The translations under genes were made by a program, and so were the position numbers. From Jejubacter sp036620675 (GTDB lineage Bacteria; Pseudomonadota; Gammaproteobacteria; Enterobacterales; Enterobacteriaceae): a stretch of 64,000 bases of DNA. Under the pieces are notes generated by a model. That model was not told the DNA's origin. It searched no databases and was given only the letters and a program-made list of their open reading frames with translations. Below, piece after piece: positions 34,454-42,994 of the stretch. The DNA is taken from the NCBI GenBank assembly GCA_036620675.1, contig JAZHEE010000001.1; one strand, written 5' to 3'. Every line of letters begins with the position of its first letter. Within the stretch, counting starts at the first letter, position 1.

Positions 34454-35599
34454 TTAACGCACCACGTTAATCTGCACATCGGCATAGTGAACGGCGCCAG
34501 CCAGCTTACAGGCCACCTGAATCAGAGGCGCCTTACGCGCTTCGCGGTCTGACTGTGCCTGCTGGCTCAGCGGCTGCGCATAAACGTAATAGCCCTTCGT
34601 CAGAGTGTCGCCAGCCACCAGCTCGCCGATATCGCCACCGTTCCAGACGCCCGCGGCCACCAGGCCGTTAGTCACTGCCTGATCCATTGACTGTTCTACG
34701 TTCCCCACCAGGCGGGTTACGCCTGCGTCGGTCTGGGGGATCTTGGTGGTGCTGGTGTACAGCAGGTTATAGAGGTTGGTCTGTACGTAGTTCTGCAACC
34801 AGTCCAGGCCGTGGCGCTCATCAAAGAAATCACCGTTCGACATCACGCCCTGTTGCAAAATGGCGGTGTCATTGGCGTAGTAGACATACACGTTGCAGTT
34901 TTTGGCATCGACGGCCGCCGCCTGGTTAACGGTCAGCATTTCATAGGTGACGCCCGGCTCCTGCTTAAATTTCAGCGTCAGCGTGGTATTGCTGCCGTTG
35001 AAATTGACGGTGAACGCACGCCCGAACGCAGAGACCGCGGCGTATTTGCTGCTGGTCGAATACTGAATGAATGTGCGCCCGTAGCTGGCCGCTTTCAGTT
35101 TCGACGCCAGATCGTCGGTCGATGTGGTTTCAATCGTGGCCGCCGCGTCCGTAGTAACTGCCAGAATCCGGCTCAGGCTGGACGCCTCCACCGCTGCCGC
35201 GACCGCCAGGTAATCAGCGTCAGGGATCGCCTCACTGTCGGCAATCGCCAGCCCGTACCAGTTCGTAAACTGCATAGCGGCGTTTACCGCCTCCAGCAGG
35301 GTTTCCGGGGTTCCGTTCTCTTCGTCATCCGGGGTTTTAGCCCAGCGCCCGATATACACATCGGACGGTGTAGGAGACTGAGAAAAATATGCGACAGCCG
35401 CCTCGTATTCTGGGCTATCCACGCCGAAATCTTCCGCGATATCCTCAGCGGCGGCATACATGCGGATACGCTCACCAACCGGAATAACGGTGGATGGACC
35501 CAAAATCAGCAGCGCGCCAAAGTTCCGGCCGGTAGCCGCTTTGGGCGCCATAATCACGTCAACGTTAACAACGTTGGAAACAGGTAAGCCCTGTGCCAT
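34454..35599 (-). CDS. Tail sheath protein (DUF3383)
   Basis: A 381-residue DUF3383 protein, the contractile sheath. N-terminus MAQGLPVSNVVNVDVIMAPKAATGRNFGALLILG and the sheath-like ERIRMYAAAEDIAEDFGVDSPEY strand-helix pattern are visible. With the tube and baseplate J genes it shows that the phage has a contractile tail. Confidence 0.88.
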   Translation of the reverse strand: MAQGLPVSNVVNVDVIMAPKAATGRNFGALLILGPSTVIPVGERIRMYAAAEDIAEDFGVDSPEYEAAVAYFSQSPTPSDVYIGRWAKTPDDEENGTPETLLEAVNAAMQFTNWYGLAIADSEAIPDADYLAVAAAVEASSLSRILAVTTDAAATIETTSTDDLASKLKAASYGRTFIQYSTSSKYAAVSAFGRAFTVNFNGSNTTLTLKFKQEPGVTYEMLTVNQAAAVDAKNCNVYVYYANDTAILQQGVMSNGDFFDERHGLDWLQNYVQTNLYNLLYTSTTKIPQTDAGVTRLVGNVEQSMDQAVTNGLVAAGVWNGGDIGELVAGDTLTKGYYVYAQPLSQQAQSDREARKAPLIQVACKLAGAVHYADVQINVVR

Positions 35600-35602
35600 A
35601 GG

Positions 35603-36151
35603 TTAATCTCCAAAATAGGTTACTGGTGCATCCACCAGCCGTTTAATGCCGTACTCGCGCACTACCTTCCGGCGCAGCGTTACGTTGATGTCGTAGCGGC
35701 GTTGCCACTGCTTGTTGATGAGTTCCGGCGCGGAAACGATGCGGGAATTATCGGCGTAGCTTAGCGTCGTGCGATTTAGCTCGGCGTTGTTCTGCGCGAC
35801 TCTGAGGCCATCCCGGAATCGGGTTGCTATCGCCTGACCGCCGGGGCCGTAAAAGCAGACGATGATGACGATGGTTTCATGCTGCCATTGCTGATCCGAC
35901 TCATCGCCGTTACTGACGCTGGCCGGGTTGGCATCCTCCTGAATGGAGGTGATACCGAACGCCGCCCAGTTGGTTCCGAGCGGCGGTATCTCCGGCTGCG
36001 GGTCTGTCCAGCGCGGAAATACTTTACCGTCGGGCAATCCGCTTACTGCACGGATCCAGCGGCTGATCTCGCGCTCCAGCGTTTCGTCGTATGCCGGGGA
36101 GTCGCTGAGCGGGGCCAGATAGCCCGCCTGTTCACTGCTGTTAGCCGTCAA
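35603..36151 (-). CDS. Neck/tail terminator protein
   Basis: A 182-residue protein in the tail-terminator position between the head completion genes and the sheath. NWAAFGITSIQEDANP and the LRRKVVREYGIKRLVDAPVTYFGD tail resemble gp12-like neck terminators. It overlaps the preceding gene by eleven bases. Confidence 0.72.
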   Translation of the reverse strand: MTANSSEQAGYLAPLSDSPAYDETLEREISRWIRAVSGLPDGKVFPRWTDPQPEIPPLGTNWAAFGITSIQEDANPASVSNGDESDQQWQHETIVIIVCFYGPGGQAIATRFRDGLRVAQNNAELNRTTLSYADNSRIVSAPELINKQWQRRYDINVTLRRKVVREYGIKRLVDAPVTYFGD

Positions 36152-36530
36152 TGGGTATCCCTCCGTCTACGGGCATCAGTTCACAGTGCGCCTGCACAAA
36201 CCCGGCGCCATAGCGCACATAGGGGTCAACAAATGTGACGCGGTAATCCCGCCCGTTGTAGGTCACCACATCGGCATCAATACCGGGCTGGCCCTGAGTC
36301 AGCCGGAACTGCGTAGCAATGAAAATAGCGCCGTCTATGCTCTGCCCTGCCTCCATCCTGCGGGCCTCCAGCGATCGATCAACGGTCACCACCCCGACAA
36401 ACGGGATGGACTCGGTCGCGTTGCTGGTGAAGCCATCTGCATCCGTGGTTTGCGTGTTGCGTTTGCAAATCAGGCTGTTGTCGCAAAAGTCAGGATCGAG
36501 AAGAACATCAGACACATCGAGAAATGGCAT
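36141..36530 (-). CDS. Head-tail joining protein
   Basis: A 129-residue protein with a beta-rich pattern (MPFLDVSDVLLDPDFCDNSLICKRNTQTTDADGF), similar to small head-completion proteins that follow gp10-like genes. It shares one base with the upstream gene and overlaps the terminator-like gene. Function by position. Confidence 0.7.
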   Translation of the reverse strand: MPFLDVSDVLLDPDFCDNSLICKRNTQTTDADGFTSNATESIPFVGVVTVDRSLEARRMEAGQSIDGAIFIATQFRLTQGQPGIDADVVTYNGRDYRVTFVDPYVRYGAGFVQAHCELMPVDGGIPIDG

Positions 36531-37033
36531 TATTTTTTCCTCACGACGTAGTTAACCGAGCGAAGTAAATAGCCGTGGGCGTACAGTGGCTTTTGACCAG
36601 GGATACCATTTCTGCGCCTGTCCGCCAGCGTGGCCGGTGACAGTGGTGCCAGTCTGTCACCATCGCTAATTACCCGCTTAGCGCCGTTCTGGGCCGTAAT
36701 GCCGGCCTTTTCCAGCGCGCGGCTTGCCGCGGCATCATCACCATCCATTGCACTTGATGCCGCATCGGCCAGAAAACCGGAGGTGATATCAGACGTATCC
36801 TCGATACCAATATCCAGGAAGGGGCGCGGCGTCAGAGTGACCGTCTGGCCGCCCAATACCACGTCGCCGCCGGTTGACTGCAGGTAGGCTATTTCGGCGT
36901 TATTCAGTACTTCGCCGTCTTCCCGGTTGGCGTTCTGCTCAGGAATGCCGACCAGCACCTCGGTTTTGGACAAATTCAACAGCGCAGACAAAACCGCGCT
37001 GGCGTTGTCGGTGGTGATCTTTACTCCACTCAT
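36530..37033 (-). CDS. Head/neck completion protein (HK97 gp10-like)
   Basis: A 167-residue protein starting MSGVKITTDNASAVLSALLNL. The GIPEQNANREDGEVLNNAEIAYLQ and LRPFLDIG-like segments (ARPFLDIGIED) match minor structural proteins of the HK97 gp10 class. The ATG at 37033 overlaps the upstream stop (ATGA), better than a start 13 codons earlier. Confidence 0.75.
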   Translation of the reverse strand: MSGVKITTDNASAVLSALLNLSKTEVLVGIPEQNANREDGEVLNNAEIAYLQSTGGDVVLGGQTVTLTPRPFLDIGIEDTSDITSGFLADAASSAMDGDDAAASRALEKAGITAQNGAKRVISDGDRLAPLSPATLADRRRNGIPGQKPLYAHGYLLRSVNYVVRKK

Positions 37034-37434
37034 AGCAATTGCCTCCCGCCTGCGCCGAACATCGACCACCACCAGAAAAACTCTCGCCCGTAGCCGGTGT
37101 TATTCCAGAAACCAGCATCAGGATTGATAATCCCGGAGGTGTCGTAGCTGACGCTGACCTTATCTACAGATTTTGACGTTGCCACCCCGCCCCCGGATGA
37201 GTTCACCCCAGAAGAAGCGCCAGCGGTTATCCGCCCGCGTAACTCTGTGTAATGAGCGACAAACAGCTCGGCCAGATACACGAACTGGTCACCCAGCTTG
37301 TTCTGATCGAGGATGGTGTCGGCCATACCGAGGTAAAAATCTATCGAAGCGGAGGGGTAGCGAGTTTCATCTGAAAATTCGGGGAAGTCGGCGCGAAACC
37401 GGTCACTTGTCGGTAGCCTGCTGTTTTTTGCCAT
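37030..37434 (-). CDS. Head completion protein (DUF4054)
   Basis: A 134-residue DUF4054 protein beginning MAKNSRLPTSDRFRADFPEFSDETRYPSASIDFYL, the family hallmark (FR-x-x-FPEF). These act as head-tail adaptors. The start at 37434 lies within the previous gene; longer frames upstream have Arg-Ser-rich non-coding character. Confidence 0.85.
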   Translation of the reverse strand: MAKNSRLPTSDRFRADFPEFSDETRYPSASIDFYLGMADTILDQNKLGDQFVYLAELFVAHYTELRGRITAGASSGVNSSGGGVATSKSVDKVSVSYDTSGIINPDAGFWNNTGYGREFFWWWSMFGAGGRQLL

Positions 37435-37660
37435 CAGCTTTCCCCTTATCGGCTTTGCCGCTCTTATCCTCCCCCTGCTGCTCCTGCTGCTCCTGCTGCT
37501 CCTGCTGCTCAGTAGGATTATCCAGGGGCTTCGCGTAGGCAGAAAACGCCCAGTGCGCGGCCACTTCATCGGGGTAATTCTGAATCCCGGTCTCCAGGGT
37601 GACGCGGGAACCATTCGGGAATGCCAGCGTTGCAACGCGCTCAACCAGATATCGTTTCAT
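37403..37660 (-). CDS. Small phage protein with EQQ repeats (STY1053-like)
   Basis: An 85-residue protein, MKRYLVERVATLAFPNGSRVTLETGIQ, resembling the STY1053-type proteins after capsid genes. The middle contains four EQQ repeats encoded by a 9-bp tandem repeat near 37479-37512, followed by a Lys-rich tail. The repeat could vary in number between isolates. Function unknown. Confidence 0.75.
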   Translation of the reverse strand: MKRYLVERVATLAFPNGSRVTLETGIQNYPDEVAAHWAFSAYAKPLDNPTEQQEQQEQQEQQGEDKSGKADKGKADGKKQQATDK

Positions 37661-37700
37661 TGCGATTCTCCTTGATAGCGGGGTTTCCCCCGCTCAGTGG

Positions 37701-38648
37701 TCAGGATGCCGGGACATCCAGATATGAAATGGTATTCGCGTATGGCGTTTCTACCTGACCTAGGCGGCCGTAGTAGGTGGTGAGCTGATGCAGGCCGCGA
37801 TATTCCAGCGGCGTGTTCAGCAGCGGCACCAGAGGGAAGCGAATGTATTTTTCATCCTGGGTGTACGCAACGATACGATGCGCGCCATTGGCGCCGCGCT
37901 TGCTCGCCCACTTCATAGAGACGATTTCCAGCGGCTCCCCGTTCTCCTGGAACGCGATAGTGTTGATCTTCACGTATTCCAGTACGGAAATATTCCCTGC
38001 TTCGGAAACCTTCTTGCTGGCCAGCAGGCCGAACAGCTCGGGAGCCAGCCCAATTTTGCGGGGGCACATCGCGTAACCAGAACGCAACCAGGCATCGGTC
38101 AGCACGATATTGATATCCTGCACAATGTCGTCGGGAGAGGTTGCAGCCGTCCACGCCGCAGCGGCGGCCTGTGCCGGTACCTGTTTCAGGTTCAACAGGC
38201 CAGTAATACCCAGTCCCTCATCGCCGATATACACCTGCTCGTCAACGTCCATATTCCATTTCATGCGCATGGCGTCGTATTTCTGCGTGTCGACCGGGCG
38301 GCCCAACTGCTGAGCGGATGCCAGCTCCGGCAGAGTCCAGCCAATTTCCATACCCCAGAGGGTCAGCGGCTGCGCAGTTCTCTCGATGAGGAGATTCACA
38401 CCGGGAATCGCCGTGGAGTTTTTGCCGATCCAGTTCTTACCGTTGGGGTTTACACCACCAGCGGCGGCCAGATCGGTATTAGTGAACGATGACATCTCAT
38501 CAGCAATAGAAACATCGCTACGCAGCGAGATGTCGCGGCTCCATTTGTAGGAGACCAGCGGCAGGTTTAGCGTCTGATCCAGGCGTTCCAGCTCGCCAAC
38601 GAGGAAAGCGCCTGCAGCATCGGCGGTTTTTTTGTCGATAGTAAACAT
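37701..38648 (-). CDS. Major capsid protein (DUF2184)
   Basis: A 315-residue DUF2184 protein, the HK97-fold capsid of this phage group. It shows ISLRSDVSIADEMSSFTN early, AMRMKWNMDVDEQVYIGDEGLGITGLLN in the middle and RFPLVPLLNTPLEYRGLHQLTTYYGRLG near the end. It is preceded by a decoration protein and the protease gene, the usual capsid cluster. Confidence 0.9.
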   Translation of the reverse strand: MFTIDKKTADAAGAFLVGELERLDQTLNLPLVSYKWSRDISLRSDVSIADEMSSFTNTDLAAAGGVNPNGKNWIGKNSTAIPGVNLLIERTAQPLTLWGMEIGWTLPELASAQQLGRPVDTQKYDAMRMKWNMDVDEQVYIGDEGLGITGLLNLKQVPAQAAAAAWTAATSPDDIVQDINIVLTDAWLRSGYAMCPRKIGLAPELFGLLASKKVSEAGNISVLEYVKINTIAFQENGEPLEIVSMKWASKRGANGAHRIVAYTQDEKYIRFPLVPLLNTPLEYRGLHQLTTYYGRLGQVETPYANTISYLDVPAS

Positions 38649-38656
38649 AGTGTTCC

Positions 38657-39175
38657 TTAGATGTTGTAAGCGATTTCTACATGCCCTTTGCCGGTACCGG
38701 CTGCGGCATCACCTGGCCCCATAACCTGGGCGATGGTCAGTTGAGGGGTATTCTCAGCCGTGGAATCGGGAGCCAGCAGGAAAGAACCCAGCGGGCTATC
38801 GGTGGTCGCGCCCGCAACACGGACATAAACCGGATCGCCTTTTTTGGCCGCGGCGGCATCCCCGGAAGTGACAGTCACGCAAATGTATCCACGTTTCAGG
38901 GCATCGCCGGTGAAACCGGATTCAACGCCGATATAAGCCACATCAGAGGGAGATTGCGTCGGGTACGGGCGAACCAGAATACCGGCGACCTTATCGACCG
39001 AATCGCCATCTTCCAGGGGGACGAACTTATCGCCGTCGTACTTCCCGGCGTAGCCGTACTTATCGAATTTTTGGGTGGTGTCCAGCATGACCGGTTCAGT
39101 GGTCAGATCGCGCAGACGGGTAATCGACCCGGCGATGCCAAGCGGCATCCGGGTTAAATAGGAAGTTCCAGCCAT
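38657..39175 (-). CDS. Capsid decoration/stabilising protein
   Basis: A 172-residue protein between protease and capsid genes. The TSYLTRMPLGIAGSITR start and beta-rich body (GDPVYVRVAGATTDSPLGSFL) are like DUF2190-type capsid-associated proteins. It probably decorates or stabilises the head; assignment rests mainly on position. Confidence 0.75.
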   Translation of the reverse strand: MAGTSYLTRMPLGIAGSITRLRDLTTEPVMLDTTQKFDKYGYAGKYDGDKFVPLEDGDSVDKVAGILVRPYPTQSPSDVAYIGVESGFTGDALKRGYICVTVTSGDAAAAKKGDPVYVRVAGATTDSPLGSFLLAPDSTAENTPQLTIAQVMGPGDAAAGTGKGHVEIAYNI

Positions 39176-39186
39176 GGGGGTACCTT

Positions 39187-40452
39187 TTAGTTAGAGCGTT
39201 TCCAGAACTCGGCGTACTGCTGATTCAGCTGCGCCGGATTTGCATGTTTGGAGCCAGCGGAAGGGGCGCTGTCGCGCGTGGGCGTCAGTGGGGTGATCTG
39301 ATTGCGCGCTTTATTCATCGCCGCAGCGGCGGTAAACACGGCATCCACGGTAGCTTTCGGCACCTTGCTAAAATCATCAATGCCGAATGCCGCCAGGCTG
39401 TCGCCGGTACGCAGCGCGTGGTTGAGTACCTGTCGCTTAATCCCCTTGCTACCCTTCGGCTTAAATCCCGGCGCGATAATTTCAGCATCACCGATAATGT
39501 GACGCTTATATGCCGCGTCGCCGGTGATTTTCGCGTCTTCTTCCGCGTCTTCGTCGTCGGTCTGGGTTTCGTCATCATCGGGATCAGCATCACCCGTTTT
39601 CCCGGACAGAGCCTCTACGGCGGCGATCAGCTTCTTGCCCCACTCCGGGATCTCTTCATCGTCCCCGGTTGCCTCGGGGTCGGGATCATCATCGGTGGTG
39701 GTCTGCTGCTCCTCCGGCAACGATGTAGCCTGGGCGGGCGTGTTCAGGTTGATAGTGACGCCCGGGATATTGCTCATGCCGTCAGAGGGCATATCCGGCG
39801 CCTCATCGATGAGCTTTTCCAGCGCATCTTCATCTTTCGTTTTAATGGCCGTCGCCAGTTTTTTCAGCCATGACATTACAGGCTTCTCCTTTTTCATTGA
39901 TGGGGCGGAATCCCCGATGGCACAGCGGGAACCCGCGCGACCCTTATCAACAATGGCTACGTGGTTCCCGGTGATTAGGTATTGCTTCGCTTTGCCTGGT
40001 GAGATCTGCTTGTAGTGGGCGTCATATCCGCAACTGACTTCACGTGCCCCGTTATTCACGGCATCAATTGCCGCCTGGCGCTTTATCAGCAGATCGGCTA
40101 TCAGCAGGTCTGAATCTGCGTCGGTACCGCGGCGAACGTTCTGTATATGGCCGTGCGCCAGGTCACCGTAGTTTTCCGGGTTAACGAATACGATGTTTCC
40201 GGCGTGGTCTTCCGGATGTCCGAGTGTAACGGCGACACCTTCGAAGCTCGCCATCGTCTCAGGAGAGAAGACTTCATCTTCAGTTCTGTAGACAGTGATC
40301 AAGCCGTCCGGGCCGGGCTCAATGTCCGGCAGTTCTTCCGCCAGGTATGTTTGCGTTCCGAGGCGTGCGATCGGCACGTCCTTGCACAACAAGGAGCCGT
40401 CCGCCTGTAGGTAGCGCGTTTCGCCCAAGCGGGTGGTGAAGAAATATTTCAT
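39187..40452 (-). CDS. Prohead protease with scaffold tail (DUF2213)
   Basis: A 421-residue DUF2213 protein. The N-terminal 190 residues carry a His in VTLGHPEDH and a Ser in REVSCGYDAHY, consistent with a herpesvirus-type Ser-His protease. The remainder is a charged, Asp/Glu-rich scaffold-like region (TDDDPDPEATGDDEEIPEWG). It should process itself and the capsid during head maturation. Confidence 0.86.
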   Translation of the reverse strand: MKYFFTTRLGETRYLQADGSLLCKDVPIARLGTQTYLAEELPDIEPGPDGLITVYRTEDEVFSPETMASFEGVAVTLGHPEDHAGNIVFVNPENYGDLAHGHIQNVRRGTDADSDLLIADLLIKRQAAIDAVNNGAREVSCGYDAHYKQISPGKAKQYLITGNHVAIVDKGRAGSRCAIGDSAPSMKKEKPVMSWLKKLATAIKTKDEDALEKLIDEAPDMPSDGMSNIPGVTINLNTPAQATSLPEEQQTTTDDDPDPEATGDDEEIPEWGKKLIAAVEALSGKTGDADPDDDETQTDDEDAEEDAKITGDAAYKRHIIGDAEIIAPGFKPKGSKGIKRQVLNHALRTGDSLAAFGIDDFSKVPKATVDAVFTAAAAMNKARNQITPLTPTRDSAPSAGSKHANPAQLNQQYAEFWKRSN

Positions 40453-40476
40453 TGGTTACCTACTGAATAGCGGGCA

Positions 40477-40500
40477 ATAAAAAACCGCCTGGGCGACGGT
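40477..40500 (-). terminator. Terminator after the small 40501-40704 gene
   Basis: ACCGTC-GCCCA-GGCGGT on the minus strand followed by TTTTTTATTG. It ends the small cargo-like gene and lies directly before the protease gene. Confidence 0.75.
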
Positions 40501-40704
40501 CTACAATTTGGTGAGGTTCTTGATAACTACTCGGGTTACAAGGGGGTTCTTTTCCCGGGAAATTTTAAGCAAATGTTCCACATGACCGATAAGGTTATCA
40601 TTCGTTGGTGGATGTGGCTCCGTGGTGAAATAGCCATTTCCATTAAAAATAACTTCTCCGCGAGTATTGTATCCCTCGAAATACGAATAGTAGTTATGCT
40701 TCAT
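40501..40704 (-). CDS. Small protein of unknown function in the head module
   Basis: A 67-residue protein (MKHNYYSYFEGYNTRGEVIFNGNGYFTTE...), rich in Tyr and Asn, with no recognised family. It lies between the minor head gene and the protease gene and has its own terminator, and its DNA is more AT-rich than its neighbours. These traits suit a cargo gene (moron) that can be expressed in the lysogen. Confidence 0.62.
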   Translation of the reverse strand: MKHNYYSYFEGYNTRGEVIFNGNGYFTTEPHPPTNDNLIGHVEHLLKISREKNPLVTRVVIKNLTKL

Positions 40705-40707
40705 TTT

Positions 40708-41460
40708 TTATCTCCTTGATGTGGGGATCTGGACTTCCGGCCAGCACTTGCAGTTCGGCAGGCATCCAGCATGGCCGGTCATGCCGTCCAGCGTTGGCGG
40801 GTTATCCCAGCGCACAAATTTATTTCGCATCCAGAAATGTGACTGGCGCGTTCCGGCACCTTCTATCCTCCACCAGTAGCCCTCTGACCCAACTGCCGTG
40901 GCCCGGGCCTCTGTTAGCGCCACGGTGGCCCGCCCGATTTCCGTTCTGGCTATAAGGCGCGCGCGGCTGGCGGCCACATCCCCGGATGACAGGATCATTT
41001 CGTAGAGTTCATCTGGTCGCTCACCATTAACCACCGCCTGCAACGCCCGGGTCTGTATATCCCGCACGCGATCGGCCGCCTCAATGGGCAGGGATTTGAT
41101 AACCTGAATCTGTCGGTAAACGATATCGCTGGCAGTCTGTCCGATGGGGGTATTACCGACCACATCGCGCAGCTCATCAGAGATTGATTGCGACACGCTG
41201 CGCCACTGGTTCCACTCCTCGCGCTCTACCTGGGTGAACATGCGTTGCGCGGTCAGTTTCGCCCAGTCGTCGAGCACCAGCGAATAATCGAGTAGCTGCG
41301 ACGCCGCGCGGTCAGCGCTGGCCTGTGAACCATCGTAGGATCCCGCGACGATTTCGCCGACCTGGCTCGCTATCGCCAGTAGGCTTTTCTGATACTGGAT
41401 CTCCGAACGGCGGCGGAGCGCTGGCCGGAGGTTCATCCTCCTCCCACTCTTTCTTCGCAT
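40708..41460 (-). CDS. Minor head protein (SPP1 gp7-like)
   Basis: About 250 residues. The body LIARTEIGRATVALTEARATAVGSEGYWWRIEGAGTRQSHFWMRNKFVRWDNPPTLDGMTGHAGCLPNCKC is classic for the Mu F/SPP1 gp7 head-morphogenesis family, including the C-terminal Cys/His motif. The start is uncertain: 41460 (MRRKSGRRMNLRP) or 41436 (MNLRP); either overlaps the portal gene by over 100 bases. Confidence 0.86.
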   Translation of the reverse strand: MRRKSGRRMNLRPALRRRSEIQYQKSLLAIASQVGEIVAGSYDGSQASADRAASQLLDYSLVLDDWAKLTAQRMFTQVEREEWNQWRSVSQSISDELRDVVGNTPIGQTASDIVYRQIQVIKSLPIEAADRVRDIQTRALQAVVNGERPDELYEMILSSGDVAASRARLIARTEIGRATVALTEARATAVGSEGYWWRIEGAGTRQSHFWMRNKFVRWDNPPTLDGMTGHAGCLPNCKCWPEVQIPTSRR

Positions 41461-42784
41461 TCTCGATATCCTCATCGGTGATAGAGCCGCCAATGCCGAT
41501 CACGTCCGACATGTTGCGCAGGTCAGTCATTGCAGCATGTACCGGCATAATCTGACGATCCACCAGCGTAGAAATGGCTGTAGCCACGTTGTTAGCCATG
41601 GTAGCCCGGTCAACGTCCGACATCTCCCACAGCTTGTTAAACTCGAACGAGACGCCCTTCGGCAGCTCCTCACCGAACAATGACCGCCAGGAGATATCCA
41701 GCAGCCACCGCAGGCCACGGCGTAGCCTGTTTTCCTGCTGTGTGTTTATCCGGCTATAGTAGTTCTCCAGGTCGCCGTCCCCGGTACTGAAACCAGATGG
41801 AGACTGGCCGAACAGCCTGACCAGAGGTATCCCCGTGGCGCCGGAAACCTGTTCAGCAAACCGCAGGATGACGTCGGCAACCCCGGCGAATGAATAACTA
41901 TGGGTCTGGAATTCATCCTCGGCATCCATCAGTGTCATCCCTTCGATGGTCTGATATTCCCGGATCATATCCATATGGCGCATCAACCCCTTTTCCATGG
42001 GGCCACCACTAGCCAGGATGCTACGCAACCCTTTAATGCTGTACGTCCGCAGGTGGGCTTTGTGGATTAGCTGAGTTGTCCCTACCGTTGCAGTATCAAA
42101 CGCCTGGATACGCTCGAAGATGCGCTCAACAACCGACATCCCCCAGCCGTTCTCGGTCTGGGCCTGCTGGAATGGCAGCTTTTCCCCATCCATTCGGATC
42201 AGGCGAGAATGGTGGATTTGCCAGGCAGGAATCCCCTGCTGGTTGGTCACAACCTCGTAGAATTTCGGCTTGCCAAAATCCGGGCCGTATTCTGTCACTA
42301 GGTCGTCATAGCTGGGCCGCAACATCCAGCGATCGAGGCAAATCACCCCTTTAAACTGGTTTTCCTTGATGGTCTCTGGACGTAGTTCCGTTGACATGTC
42401 CTGCCCTTCAATGAGAGCAACCAGAACAGCGCCACCGTACAGCCTCGACCATTTCAGGGTATTGTTCATGCCATCCCAAAGCCCGATAGACTCCCAGAAC
42501 GTTTCCAGCTTTCCTTTCTGGTCGGGATCCAGTTCCCCGCCGATGGTCACCCCTTTACGTGTCATGTCATCCGCTACCGCATCGACAGCAGCACCGACCA
42601 GAAATGATGATCGGTAGGCGAATTCCAGTTCGACGCGGTTACGCGTCAGGTAGCCAGGGATGTACGTTCCGCCAGACTGGATATTTTGCGTTTGGGCTCC
42701 CAGTTTTGCGGGGAAATTGTTGTAGCCGTCGCCGGTGCGAACGGGCTGCTTTTTTCCGCCCTTACGGCGATTTTTACGGGCCAT
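41312..42784 (-). CDS. Portal protein (DUF1073)
   Basis: A 490-residue portal that forms the dodecameric DNA gate at one capsid vertex. It starts MARKNRRKGGKKQPVRTGDG and contains PGYLTRNRVELEFAYRSSFLVGAAVDAVADDMTRKG and RLFGQSPSGFSTGDGDLENYY, typical of the DUF1073 family. A longer frame to 42961 lacks coding character. Some automated pipelines name this family after an anti-CBASS enzyme; the genomic position shows it is the portal. Confidence 0.9.
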   Translation of the reverse strand: MARKNRRKGGKKQPVRTGDGYNNFPAKLGAQTQNIQSGGTYIPGYLTRNRVELEFAYRSSFLVGAAVDAVADDMTRKGVTIGGELDPDQKGKLETFWESIGLWDGMNNTLKWSRLYGGAVLVALIEGQDMSTELRPETIKENQFKGVICLDRWMLRPSYDDLVTEYGPDFGKPKFYEVVTNQQGIPAWQIHHSRLIRMDGEKLPFQQAQTENGWGMSVVERIFERIQAFDTATVGTTQLIHKAHLRTYSIKGLRSILASGGPMEKGLMRHMDMIREYQTIEGMTLMDAEDEFQTHSYSFAGVADVILRFAEQVSGATGIPLVRLFGQSPSGFSTGDGDLENYYSRINTQQENRLRRGLRWLLDISWRSLFGEELPKGVSFEFNKLWEMSDVDRATMANNVATAISTLVDRQIMPVHAAMTDLRNMSDVIGIGGSITDEDIENAKKEWEEDEPPASAPPPFGDPVSEKPTGDSEPGRRNRRGILRWFTGQR

Positions 42785-42994
42785 TGTCCCCCCCGTTAAA
42801 TTTTCATAAAAAGGGCGCGATTTAACATAATGGACGTTACCCGCACCACGGCGAGAGCACTCGCCGGGATTATCCGGCGAAGCGGCTATTTTGATTGGTA
42901 AAGTGAGGAAAAATGGGTGAATAAACCATGCATAAAACGGGACGAAAAGTGCATAGCGCATTTTCTCGTTGAAGCGCCTGTTTTCAGCAGTTTT
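42785..42994. other. Intergenic stretch between terminase and portal
   Basis: A 210-base gap inside an otherwise packed operon. I see no coding frame that convinces me. It contains one perfect inverted repeat (TCGCCGG at 42861 with CCGGCGA at 42874) without a T-run. Confidence 0.4.

Noticed and set aside
41312..42784. Reading the DUF1073 protein as an anti-CBASS nuclease
   Set aside because: It is directly between terminase and minor head genes and has portal length and motifs; it is the portal.
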